NCBI RefSeq assembly: GCF_000521215.1
Contig: NZ_KI928917.1
Location: forward strand, 40,678-104,677
Source of the DNA: Labrenzia sp. DG1229
Lineage (GTDB): Bacteria > Pseudomonadota > Alphaproteobacteria > Rhizobiales > Stappiaceae
Direction of reading: 5' to 3'
Length of the DNA: 64,000 nt
The notes beneath the pieces are model-generated. The model was not told the DNA's origin, did not search any database, and saw only the letters and a list, made by a program, of their open reading frames with translations. The translations under genes and the position numbers were made by a program. Of this stretch, positions 1 to 7,470 are shown one piece after another; position 1 is the first letter of the stretch; every line of letters starts with the position of its first letter.

Positions 1-1071
1 GTGCAGATCATGTGCCGAAATGGACAGGTTGATCTGATCACCTGGTTTGGGAAGCGCGAGGTCATGAACGACCGAAACGATGCTTCCACCCGCAAAGCGC
101 GCGGCGATATGGGTCTGGTCACCAAGCCACTGATTGGCGTAAACCTCTGCTGGCAGTCCTTCTACGGTCAATTGGACCGAATGCGGGCGTATCCCGATCA
201 TCACCCCCTGATCCTGCTGAATACGCTGCTGCAATTCGTCGGAAAACGCGGTAGAGGGATAAGACAGTGCAATGTCCGGTGCCAGCCGCAGATCGACACG
301 GTCGGCAACGACCTCGGCAACCGCGGCAAAAAGGTTCATTGGCGGCTCGCCGATAAATGCGCCGGTGAAGATGTTGGCGGGCCTGTTTTTCAGGTTCTCG
401 GGCGTATCGTATTGTTGTAACAAACCGCCTTCCATGACCGCGATGCGATCAGCAAGCGCATTTGCCTCGGTCTGGTCATGGGTCACGAGAATTGCCGTCA
501 GCTCGTGTTCCTTGATGTAGTGCTTGATCCGGCCGCGCAGGATCGCCCTGAGCTGAGGCTCCAGCTGTCCCATCGGCTCGTCAAGGACATGCAGGTCGGC
601 ACGACGGATAAGCGCACGCCCCAGGCTGACCCTTTGTTGCTGCCCGCCGGATATCGCGTTCGGGTGCTTGTCGAGAATGTCGCTGATCTCCAGAAGCGCC
701 GCGATCTGCTCGACCCTTGTGTTGACTTCCGACTGGCGTAGTCTCTCAGACTTGAGCGCAAACGCTATGTTTTCGCGGATTGTCAGAGGCGGATAAAGAG
801 AATAGCCCTCGAACGCCATCGCGACACCCCGCTTGGCCGGCGCGAGCCGGTCAATCCGGCGCCCGTCAATGTCGACCTCGCCCGAACTCACTTCTTCGAA
901 TCCGGCGATCATGCGCAGCGTCGATGTCTTGCCACAACCCGATGACCCCAGCAATGCAACGATCTCGCCGCGTTCCACCTCAAGATCGAGATCCTGGACC
1001 GCGTGCACTTCGTGCGCAGTGCCGGGATTGTATTTTTTGTTGATAGTTTTCAGATGGAGTTGCGCCGTCAT
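1..1071 (-). CDS. ABC importer ATPase A (sugar/polyol type), partial
   Basis: ATP-hydrolysing subunit of the importer encoded by the next genes; it would act on the cytoplasmic face of the permeases. The frame is open from ATG at 1071 to the left edge, giving about 357 residues, so the C-terminus is missing. Visible motifs: Walker A GSSGCGKT (residues 42-49), signature SGGQQ (141-145), Walker B VLDEP with the catalytic Glu at 165, and a normal switch His (VTHD, 198). The Q-loop reads FEGYSLYP, so the usual Gln is Glu. A MalK/UgpC-like C-terminal regulatory region follows. The start overlaps the stop of the second ATPase by 4 nt (ATGA), implying translational coupling. Substrate not identifiable. 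Confidence 0.9.
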   Translation of the reverse strand, partial: MTAQLHLKTINKKYNPGTAHEVHAVQDLDLEVERGEIVALLGSSGCGKTSTLRMIAGFEEVSSGEVDIDGRRIDRLAPAKRGVAMAFEGYSLYPPLTIRENIAFALKSERLRQSEVNTRVEQIAALLEISDILDKHPNAISGGQQQRVSLGRALIRRADLHVLDEPMGQLEPQLRAILRGRIKHYIKEHELTAILVTHDQTEANALADRIAVMEGGLLQQYDTPENLKNRPANIFTGAFIGEPPMNLFAAVAEVVADRVDLRLAPDIALSYPSTAFSDELQQRIQQDQGVMIGIRPHSVQLTVEGLPAEVYANQWLGDQTHIAARFAGGSIVSVVHDLALPKPGDQINLSISAHDLH

Positions 1072-2180
1072 GCTGCCTCCTCCACCCGGTTGCCGTCAGG
1101 TTCGGGCGCGATCCTGTTTCCCGTTTCCCGATCGAACAGGATCGCGTCCCGCGCCGCGATCTGCAGGTTCACCTTGGGGCCGGGCGGGACCGGATCCTGA
1201 GCTGGTTGGGACAAAAGAATTTCCCGGCCACGCAATGTCGTCACCAACGTCACGGTCTTTTCGTTGAACGGGGTGACCGCCTCGATGGTAACCGGAAATC
1301 CGTCGGTCTCGGTGAACGACAAGGCTTCCGGCCTCAACCCGACAATGCAGTGCCTGCCGGCAACGCCCGGAAACTTGCCATGAAAGTCGACCCTCTCATC
1401 GGACAGGAATGCGTGCAGGCCCCGGTCATCCTCCTTGGGAACAACGTCGAGAAGGTTGATGGTCGGGTCACCGAAAAGCTGCGCAATCTGCGTGTTCGCG
1501 GGGCGTCGATAGATGTCGTCGGGAGATCCGATCTGGACAATCTTGCCCTGGTCGAGAACGGCGATGCGGTCTCCGAGAGCCATGGCTTCCTTGTAGTCCT
1601 GCGTGACGTAAATGATCGTCGCGCCGCGATCCGCAAGAAGGCGCGGCAATTCAAGGCGCATCTCAAATCTCAGTTTCGCATCCACGTTGCGCAAGGGATC
1701 ATCGAGCAGCAGCACTCGGGGTTCGGAAACCAGGGCCCGGGCAAGCGCCGTGCGCTGTTTCTGACCATTCGAGAGCGCCTTGGGCGCGTGCGAAAGGACA
1801 TGTTCGATCTTCAGAAGCTTCGCGACCGCATCCACTTTCGTGCGGATCTCCGAGGCCGACATGCGCTTCGATGTGAGTGAACTTGCAATGTTGTCGTACG
1901 CCGTCATGTGGGGAAACAGCGCAAAATTCTGAAACGCCATTCCGATGCCGCGATATTCCGGAGGCACGCTCGTCACATCCTCACCGTCGATGACGACGGT
2001 TCCGGCATCGGGCTCGATCGCCCCGGCGATGCTGCGCAACAACACGGTCTTCCCCGCACCGGACTTGCCGAACAGCACGAGCGTCCCCCCTTCCTGCACA
2101 CTCAGCGATACTTCGTCCAGAACGGTTTCGCCGCTGAAGGATTTCGAAAGTGAGGCGAGTTCGAGAAATTCCATCCGCAT
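1068..2180 (-). CDS. ABC importer ATPase B, degenerate catalytic site
   Basis: Second, non-identical ATPase of the same importer, 370 residues. I chose ATG 2180 (MRMEF) because it shares one base with the permease stop (TGATG); the longer frame would run into the permease gene. Motifs: Walker A GKSGAGKT (38-45), normal Q-loop FQNF (84), signature LSNGQ instead of LSGGQ (136-140), Walker B LLLDDP with Asp in place of the catalytic Glu (161), and switch region VTQD with Gln in place of His (194). The site is therefore likely weak or inactive. Importers with two distinct ATPases are known, for example the rhizobial glycerol transporter GlpST. Calling this a glycerol transporter would be inference. 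Confidence 0.9.
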   Translation of the reverse strand: MRMEFLELASLSKSFSGETVLDEVSLSVQEGGTLVLFGKSGAGKTVLLRSIAGAIEPDAGTVVIDGEDVTSVPPEYRGIGMAFQNFALFPHMTAYDNIASSLTSKRMSASEIRTKVDAVAKLLKIEHVLSHAPKALSNGQKQRTALARALVSEPRVLLLDDPLRNVDAKLRFEMRLELPRLLADRGATIIYVTQDYKEAMALGDRIAVLDQGKIVQIGSPDDIYRRPANTQIAQLFGDPTINLLDVVPKEDDRGLHAFLSDERVDFHGKFPGVAGRHCIVGLRPEALSFTETDGFPVTIEAVTPFNEKTVTLVTTLRGREILLSQPAQDPVPPGPKVNLQIAARDAILFDRETGNRIAPEPDGNRVEEAA

Positions 2181-3037
2181 CAACCCTTCACCGCACCGAG
2201 GGAAAGCCCTTCGACAAGATATCGCTGTGCCCACAGGGCGAGCGCCAGCGTCGGCGCAATCGACAGCACGATTGCGGCCGCGATCTGGCCATATTGAATG
2301 CCGGACGCAGTCACGAAGGCAAGCGCCCCGACTGTGACCGGCTGCTTGTCTGCGGAGGCAAGCACCAGCGCGAAGATGAAATTGTTCCAGGCGAAGATGA
2401 ACGCCAGCAGGCCGGCTGCAGCAATCCCCGGACCGGCAAGCGGCAGGGCAATCTTGCGGAAAGTGGAAAACCAGCTATGGCCCGCGATCCTGTAGGCGTA
2501 TTCGATATCCGGTGAGATATCTTCAAAATAGCCGCGCACGATCCACAGGATCAGCGGCAGGCAGATCAACTGGTAGACCCAGACGAGCCCGAGATACGTA
2601 TCTGCAAGACCTATTTCCTGGAAGTAAAGCGTCAACGGAAGCAGGACCAGAAGTGGCGGGGCGAACCTGAAAGACAGCAGCGTGAAGGCGATGTCTTCCG
2701 AGCCCTTGAACTTGTGCCGAGCAAAGGCATAGGCCGCAGGCACACCCAGGATCAGGGCAACGGCGACCGAACACACCGAAAGGATAATCGAATTCATCAG
2801 GTTGTTCACAAAATCGATGCCCATGCTGGCAACGTTTGAATCGAGCCGCCCGGCAATAATCGCCATGTAATTGTCCAGCGTCGGCGTAAAGGACATCGAA
2901 GGCGGCGACCGCAGGATCGTCTCGTTCGTCTGAAAGCTCATGAGCACGATCCAGAAAATCGGAAACATGAAAAAGACGATGATGATCGAGAGCGCGGCCC
3001 GTCGGAACCAGCGTTCCAGGAAAGAAGTATGATCCAT
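2180..3037 (-). CDS. ABC importer permease, MalG-like (family 1)
   Basis: Inner-membrane permease of the carbohydrate uptake-1 type, about 285 residues. The N-terminus has one membrane segment (FFMFPIFWIVLMSF). The EAA-type ATPase-coupling loop (YAYRIAGHSWFSTFRKIALP) lies near residues 185-205, followed by a hydrophobic C-terminal half ending LSLGAVKG. ATG 3037 is preferred over the upstream ATG at 3064, which would overlap the previous gene by 26 nt: ATG 3037 follows that stop by one base and has an AAAGGGGG ribosome site in front. It is coupled to ATPase B through TGATG. Confidence 0.9.
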   Translation of the reverse strand: MDHTSFLERWFRRAALSIIIVFFMFPIFWIVLMSFQTNETILRSPPSMSFTPTLDNYMAIIAGRLDSNVASMGIDFVNNLMNSIILSVCSVAVALILGVPAAYAFARHKFKGSEDIAFTLLSFRFAPPLLVLLPLTLYFQEIGLADTYLGLVWVYQLICLPLILWIVRGYFEDISPDIEYAYRIAGHSWFSTFRKIALPLAGPGIAAAGLLAFIFAWNNFIFALVLASADKQPVTVGALAFVTASGIQYGQIAAAIVLSIAPTLALALWAQRYLVEGLSLGAVKG

Positions 3038-3038
3038 C

Positions 3039-3953
3039 TCACGCGCCCCCTTTTGCGCGTTCACGCAGGCGAAGCCAGTTTTTGACGAATATGTTGGACA
3101 AGAAGTATGTGATTGCCCACAGGATCAGCAGCAAAGCCGCAGATCGTCCGACATTGGTCGACTGGAAGAAATTCAGATACGCCTCCACCTGGAACACCAT
3201 CAGCGTGTCCCCCGGTCCGCCCTGGGTCATCGCATAAATGATATCGAATTGCTGGATTGAATCGAGCAGCCGGAACAGAGCTGCCGTGAGGATATAGGGC
3301 ATCAGCATCGGCAACGTGATCCGCCAGAACTGTTCCAGTTGCGGCACACCATCAAGGGCAGCGGCCTCGAAGGGTTGGGTTGGCAGTGATCGCAAACCGG
3401 CGAGCAGAAGGATCATCATGAAAGGCGTATAGACCCAGATATCGACGAGGACCACGGTAAACAGCGCCGTTCCCGGCGAAGATCCCCAGCGAAAATCATC
3501 GAACCCGATTACCTGCATGAAGTAACTCAGGATCCCGAAATTCGGATTGGTCATCAATTTGAACATCAGTGCCGCGAGGGCCGGTGCCGTCATGAGCGGC
3601 AAAAGCAGCATGATGGAAACGAAATTGTTGACGGTGCTCCGCTTTTTCAGCAGGAGCGCGATCGCCAGACCGAGCAACAGTTCGAGGACCACCGTGGAGC
3701 CGGCATAAACCAGCGATACCTTCAGAGTGTTCCAGAAATCGGAATCGGTGAGAAACTTGACGTAATTCTCACCCCAGTTCATCCCCCGGTTCCAGGGCTG
3801 GGACATCCTGTAGCGCTGCAGCGAGTAAAAAATCGCCGTTACGAACGGAATGAGTATCCCTATGCACACAAGAAGCGCTGGAAGACTCAGGACATAGGGA
3901 AGCACCTTTGGCGAGATCAGTTGACGTCGCCGGGTCGTCAAGGTGTCGGTCAT
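3039..3953 (-). CDS. ABC importer permease, MalF-like (family 1)
   Basis: Inner-membrane permease, 304 residues, partner of the MalG-like subunit. It starts MTDTLTTRRR, with a first membrane helix at about residues 15-42, and has the coupling loop (FEAAALDGVPQLEQFWRITL) near residues 195-215, with the Glu-Ala-Ala and Gly of the EAA motif. It ends RERAKGGA just before the next permease. An 86-nt intercistronic gap holding a 13-bp stem-loop separates it from the upstream binding-protein gene, as expected if the binding protein is made in excess. Confidence 0.9.
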   Translation of the reverse strand: MTDTLTTRRRQLISPKVLPYVLSLPALLVCIGILIPFVTAIFYSLQRYRMSQPWNRGMNWGENYVKFLTDSDFWNTLKVSLVYAGSTVVLELLLGLAIALLLKKRSTVNNFVSIMLLLPLMTAPALAALMFKLMTNPNFGILSYFMQVIGFDDFRWGSSPGTALFTVVLVDIWVYTPFMMILLLAGLRSLPTQPFEAAALDGVPQLEQFWRITLPMLMPYILTAALFRLLDSIQQFDIIYAMTQGGPGDTLMVFQVEAYLNFFQSTNVGRSAALLLILWAITYFLSNIFVKNWLRLRERAKGGA

Positions 3954-3995
3954 GGAAACACCAGGCTTGGAGTGTCTTTGTTGATTGGCTCAAGA

Positions 3996-4028
3996 CGGCA
4001 TGCGCGGTGTTGGGTACCGCGCATGCCG
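3996..4028 (-). other. Intercistronic stem-loop after binding-protein gene
   Basis: Perfect 13-bp inverted repeat, CGGCATGCGCGGT and its complement ACCGCGCATGCCG, with a 7-nt loop, between the binding-protein stop and the permease start. No T-run follows in the direction of transcription, so it looks more like an mRNA-stabilising or partial-termination element than a full terminator. Confidence 0.75.
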
Positions 4029-4039
4029 CAGGCTGCGAC

Positions 4040-5479
4040 CTATCTCAATCCCGCTTCACTGAGCTGAGAATTCATGCTCTGTGCGAGTTGATCAAGGCCT
4101 TCATCGACCGGAACCTCGTTGGCAACCATCCGCTGCAAGGTGGCCGCCCACTCTGTGGTCAGATCGAAGAACAATGGCTGTGCGGTGAACTTGATCGACG
4201 CTCCGGGTGCTGAAACGTCATGCATTTCCACGTAACCCGGATAGTTCTTGTTCAACCGCTCGCGGAAGACGTCGCTGTCCCATACCGACTTGCGGACGGG
4301 GTTCACGAAGTCCATTTCCGTCGCACCGAACAACCCGTGCTCCGGACCCGAAGCCCACTGCATGAAGTACCAGGTTGCATCAAGGTCCTTGGAGAACTTC
4401 GACATGGCCAGGGACCAGATCCAGATATTGGGTGTTGGTGCCGACGCTGCGGGGTTTGCCGCGAACGGGGCAAACTGCAACTGGCCTGCCATGGCGTTCT
4501 CGCCGCCATTCATGAAATAGCCCAGGATGTCGGCATCGAAGATCATCGCGGACTTGCCGGCACCCAGATCCGTTCCGACCTGGTACCAGGTATGGGTGGA
4601 CCAGTCGCTCGCACCGCTTTCCTGGATCATCTTGACCCATTTGGAGTGGAATTCCTTGGACCCGGCCGTGTTCATCGCCGCGCTCAGCTTGCCGCCGTCA
4701 TTCGACAGGTCGTGCTCGCCGAAATTCGCGTAGGCCGAAAGGAAACCCGGGTGAATCGTCGCCCAGGAGCGGGACCCGCGAACGCCGACGCCGTAAACAC
4801 CGTCATTGGCTGCCTGAACCGCGGCGGCAGCTTCCAGCATCTCGTCCAGGTTGGTCGGCACCTTGACGCCGGCCTTTTCGAACATCGCCGCATTGAAGGT
4901 GATGTTGTTCTGCTCGTAACCCCAGGGGATACACCACTGCTTGGCATCGGGCGAACCGAGTTCACCGCCCGGAACACCATTCCAGGCACAGGACTTGCGC
5001 ACGCCTTCCAGCATGTCGTCCCAATTGTAGTTCGGATTGGTTTTCGAAGGATCGTTGAGCCATTCATTGTGGTCGACAATCCAGCCCGCCGGACCGTAGG
5101 TCCAGGTCATGTAAGCGCCGGTCATGAACGCGTCATACTCGCTCGAGCGAGACGACAGCGCAGCCGTCACCTTGTCGAAATAGACGTCTTCGGGAAAGAT
5201 GTCGTAGGAAACATCCATTCCGGTCATGTCTTTGAAGTTCGGCAGGTTCGCTATCATGGCATCCGTATAGGGATGCTTGTTCAGCAGCAGTTTTACGCTC
5301 TTGCCCTTATGTTTCTGCCAATCGAAATCGGCAGCATGCGCATTGTTCGCCATCATGTTGTAGAGCGTTCCCGCAGATGCTGCGGTCATGCCAAGTCCGC
5401 CAAGACGTCGAATAAGCGCTCTGCGATCCATTTCCCCGCGCAGGAACGCCCCTATGGCATCTTTTTCCTTTTCGTACAT
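4040..5479 (-). CDS. ABC extracellular solute-binding protein (family 1)
   Basis: Periplasmic binding protein, 479 residues, that delivers the solute to the two permeases. The N-terminus carries a Tat-like signal: RRALIRRLG at about residues 18-27, a hydrophobic stretch, and cleavage near AHAAD (about residues 48-52). The mature part resembles sugar and polyol family-1 binding proteins: an early KSVKLLLNKHPYTDAM strand, IPWGYEQNNITFNAAMFEKAG, and a C-terminal NPVRKSVW segment. It is the second gene of the operon, 36 nt after the SorC regulator. Substrate unknown; a sugar, polyol or glycerol-like solute is inferred from the family and regulator. Confidence 0.9.
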   Translation of the reverse strand: MYEKEKDAIGAFLRGEMDRRALIRRLGGLGMTAASAGTLYNMMANNAHAADFDWQKHKGKSVKLLLNKHPYTDAMIANLPNFKDMTGMDVSYDIFPEDVYFDKVTAALSSRSSEYDAFMTGAYMTWTYGPAGWIVDHNEWLNDPSKTNPNYNWDDMLEGVRKSCAWNGVPGGELGSPDAKQWCIPWGYEQNNITFNAAMFEKAGVKVPTNLDEMLEAAAAVQAANDGVYGVGVRGSRSWATIHPGFLSAYANFGEHDLSNDGGKLSAAMNTAGSKEFHSKWVKMIQESGASDWSTHTWYQVGTDLGAGKSAMIFDADILGYFMNGGENAMAGQLQFAPFAANPAASAPTPNIWIWSLAMSKFSKDLDATWYFMQWASGPEHGLFGATEMDFVNPVRKSVWDSDVFRERLNKNYPGYVEMHDVSAPGASIKFTAQPLFFDLTTEWAATLQRMVANEVPVDEGLDQLAQSMNSQLSEAGLR

Positions 5480-5515
5480 CTGTATTTCCTCCCTAGTGAA
5501 TCCTGGCTCGTCGCG

Positions 5516-6475
5516 TCATTCGTGGTCTTCTACAAGCGCTTTTGCAGTTACCTCGTCTGTCAGTAGACCGGTCAGATGACCGTTCTTCAGTGCAGCAGTA
5601 ATCGCCTTGACCTTGTTTGCTCCTCCAGCAATCGCGGTCACTTCGCGTCCTTTCAGGCTTTTGATCGGCGGCGCCATGACCCGCTGGTCAAATTCCGTCT
5701 CGATCTGTTGCCCGTCGATGTCGAAGAACTGGCCAAGCAATTCCGCGACAGCTCCGCATTCACGGAGTTCTCTCGTCTTGTTCTGGTCGTCTATGGCCGT
5801 GTCGATGATGCTGCCTGAATCCGGATCAAGACTGCCGACACCGAGCACGACCAGCGACGCCTCGTCGATCAGTGCCATCGTGTCGGCAATGCCGAACTGC
5901 TTCATCATCACCGCCTTGTCTTCCGCGGTATTTGCATAGAGCGGAGCTGGAAGAAGATGCGCCTCCGCACCTGTCTTCTGGGCCAGCCGATAGATCACGT
6001 CATAGGGATTGGCGGCAAAGGAACGGGTCAGTCCACCCAGCACGGAAACGAACTGCTTGCCGACGACAGGGTCCCGCCCCATGGCATTGACCGAACCTGT
6101 AAGCGTCCGGCCATTGCCAAGACCGATCGTCTTGTGGCGCTTGCCGCTTGACACCTCCATGAGATACTGCGCGCCCACGGTTGCAAGCGATCGAAGAGGC
6201 ATCGGTCCGCTTTCGGGAATCTCCATTGCGACCCGGCAGAACTTCAGACCGAACCGCTCCATGAGCCGCCGTTCCAGCATAACGCACTCGGTCGCTTCAA
6301 CATCGACGAAAATCTGGACCAGACCGTCCGCCTGCGCACGTGCGATCAGCCGGTGTGCCCTTGTATTGGTGACGTTGAGATGACGGGCCACTTCGCCTTG
6401 CGTGAGCCCGCCGACAAAATGCAGCCAGGCGGCACGAGCAGCCACATCAGGATTGTTTTTTGCCTCTACCGCCAT
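5516..6475 (-). CDS. SorC/DeoR-family sugar-binding transcriptional regulator
   Basis: Cytoplasmic regulator, 319 residues. An N-terminal helix-turn-helix (GGLTQGEVARHLNVTNTRAHRLI, about residues 22-45) is followed by the SorC sugar-phosphate-binding domain, with IGLGNGRTL near residue 115, ending in TAIAGGANKVKAITAALKNG and LLTDEVTAKALV. Such proteins usually sense a phosphorylated sugar or polyol intermediate. It is the first gene of the ABC operon. Two identical 14-bp operator-like repeats lie 16-47 nt upstream of its ATG, which suggests autoregulation and control of the whole operon. Confidence 0.92.
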   Translation of the reverse strand: MAVEAKNNPDVAARAAWLHFVGGLTQGEVARHLNVTNTRAHRLIARAQADGLVQIFVDVEATECVMLERRLMERFGLKFCRVAMEIPESGPMPLRSLATVGAQYLMEVSSGKRHKTIGLGNGRTLTGSVNAMGRDPVVGKQFVSVLGGLTRSFAANPYDVIYRLAQKTGAEAHLLPAPLYANTAEDKAVMMKQFGIADTMALIDEASLVVLGVGSLDPDSGSIIDTAIDDQNKTRELRECGAVAELLGQFFDIDGQQIETEFDQRVMAPPIKSLKGREVTAIAGGANKVKAITAALKNGHLTGLLTDEVTAKALVEDHE

Positions 6476-6490
6476 TCACATCGCTCAATT

Positions 6491-6522
6491 GCAAAATATT
6501 GCACTGATGCAAAATATTGCAC
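6491..6522 (-). promoter_or_regulatory. Two tandem operator-like repeats of the SorC regulator
   Basis: GCAAAATATTGCAC occurs exactly twice, at 6491-6504 and 6509-6522, 18 nt apart. Each copy contains the inverted arms TGCAA / TTGCA around AATA (the left-most base supplied by the flanking T), typical of a dimer-binding site. They lie directly upstream of the regulator start at 6475. Confidence 0.7.
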
Positions 6523-7113
6523 TTTGAGGTCACGAGGTCAAGTTGCCGGTCGTTCCGACAACTCAATTCAAATCAACGGCGCCGGAACACCGGTTCGGAA
6601 TTTTGCGCGGATATCGAGTTTTGTTGACGCGTTGCACGACACCGTCAGAGGCCAGACGAGCGAGTGCTCATCAAGGAAACCGGATCGTCGGCAAGTCGGG
6701 AATAACTGCTCCCCTGGGAAGGATCCCTCAGCGGACAATATTGCCACTTGCAAAAGGTTCGCTTCAGATTGGCCGGCGCAGGTCGGCTTCGTTAAAACAT
6801 TCAATGGCCGCCTGGAGAACAAACTGCTTTTTTTCGAGCAATGGTCACAGCTATCGCCGCGTTCGCCAGTTCATCGGAAACTGGAAGTTGGCGACAAACT
6901 GAGCCGGCAAACTGGAACTCCGGCCGGCCCGCACCTGCCGGATTTGCGACCGGTCACAATTGAACAATACCGGATGCCGCTAACCGGTTTTCCTCCTAGT
7001 GCAGAATGCCGTGAGGTTCGGTTGGCTGGCGAAGGTGGGCATCAACGCTCGTACACATTCAAATTGGTATCAGGTCGCTGCGAAATTTGGTCAGGTCGAA
7101 TGTCGAGCAGTTC
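6523..7113. other. Gene-free stretch between two minus-strand operons
   Basis: About 590 bases with no convincing gene. Open frames here (6568-6822 minus, 6543-6902 plus) show low-complexity, shadow-like protein sequence and no family motif. I see no strong terminator hairpin. The left end must hold the promoter of the SorC operon; the right end is the 3' side of the first transthyretin-like gene. Confidence 0.4.
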
Positions 7114-7470
7114 TCATCGTGAAAGCCAAGTCGAATAAGAGTTCGGCGAGAGTATCACCGGCATATGATACCTGGCGTTGCTGTCGGGCATTCGAAAACG
7201 CAGGACGACTTCGCCAATGATCTGATTGCTGTCTGCTCTCGGGTGTATTGCAGCCCAGTAGCGTCCGGACGCAAGAACCAGTTCGTAGTCGGCCGACGGA
7301 TCGATCTCGATTGCGTCTATCGTTTCGACCAAACGTCCCCCCGGATCCGTTTCGCTCGCAAATACGCGCCTTCTGGACCCGTCTTGGCCTATCTCATGGA
7401 GCACAATGCCGACACTGCCCGCATGTGTTCCGTCGACACCGTTCAGGACATGAGAAGAAACAACGGCCAT
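7114..7470 (-). CDS. Transthyretin-like (HIU hydrolase-like) protein, copy 1
   Basis: 118 residues of the transthyretin / 5-hydroxyisourate hydrolase fold. It begins MAVVSSHVLNGVDG, with the conserved first-strand His7, and ends with YHMPVILSPNSYSTWLSR, matching the family's C-terminal strand (YHxPxLLSPxxY). True hydroxyisourate hydrolases end in Tyr-Arg-Gly-Ser; here the end is TWLSR, and the early Arg is replaced by Thr-His-Ala, so the usual reaction is doubtful. ATG 7470 overlaps the TPP-enzyme stop by one base (TGATG), so the two are coupled. A second such pair lies at 14056-16136. A role as partner or downstream hydrolase of the TPP enzyme is inferred. Confidence 0.85.
   Translation of the reverse strand: MAVVSSHVLNGVDGTHAGSVGIVLHEIGQDGSRRRVFASETDPGGRLVETIDAIEIDPSADYELVLASGRYWAAIHPRADSNQIIGEVVLRFRMPDSNARYHMPVILSPNSYSTWLSR

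Noticed and set aside
1..420. Plus-strand open frame at the left edge
   Set aside because: Overlaps the C-terminal part of the ABC ATPase gene on the other strand, whose motifs are unmistakable.
4220..5566. 448-residue plus-strand open frame
   Set aside because: Lies antisense to the solute-binding protein gene, has no family motif or ribosome site, and mirrors the codon bias of the real gene.
6523..7113. Mobile-element remnant or CRISPR in the gene-free stretch
   Set aside because: No repeated spacers, terminal inverted repeats or transposase-like frames seen here or elsewhere in the window.
7114..7470. Purine catabolism (true 5-hydroxyisourate hydrolase)
   Set aside because: No urate oxidase, OHCU decarboxylase or allantoinase nearby, and the C-terminal tetrapeptide needed for the reaction is absent in both copies.
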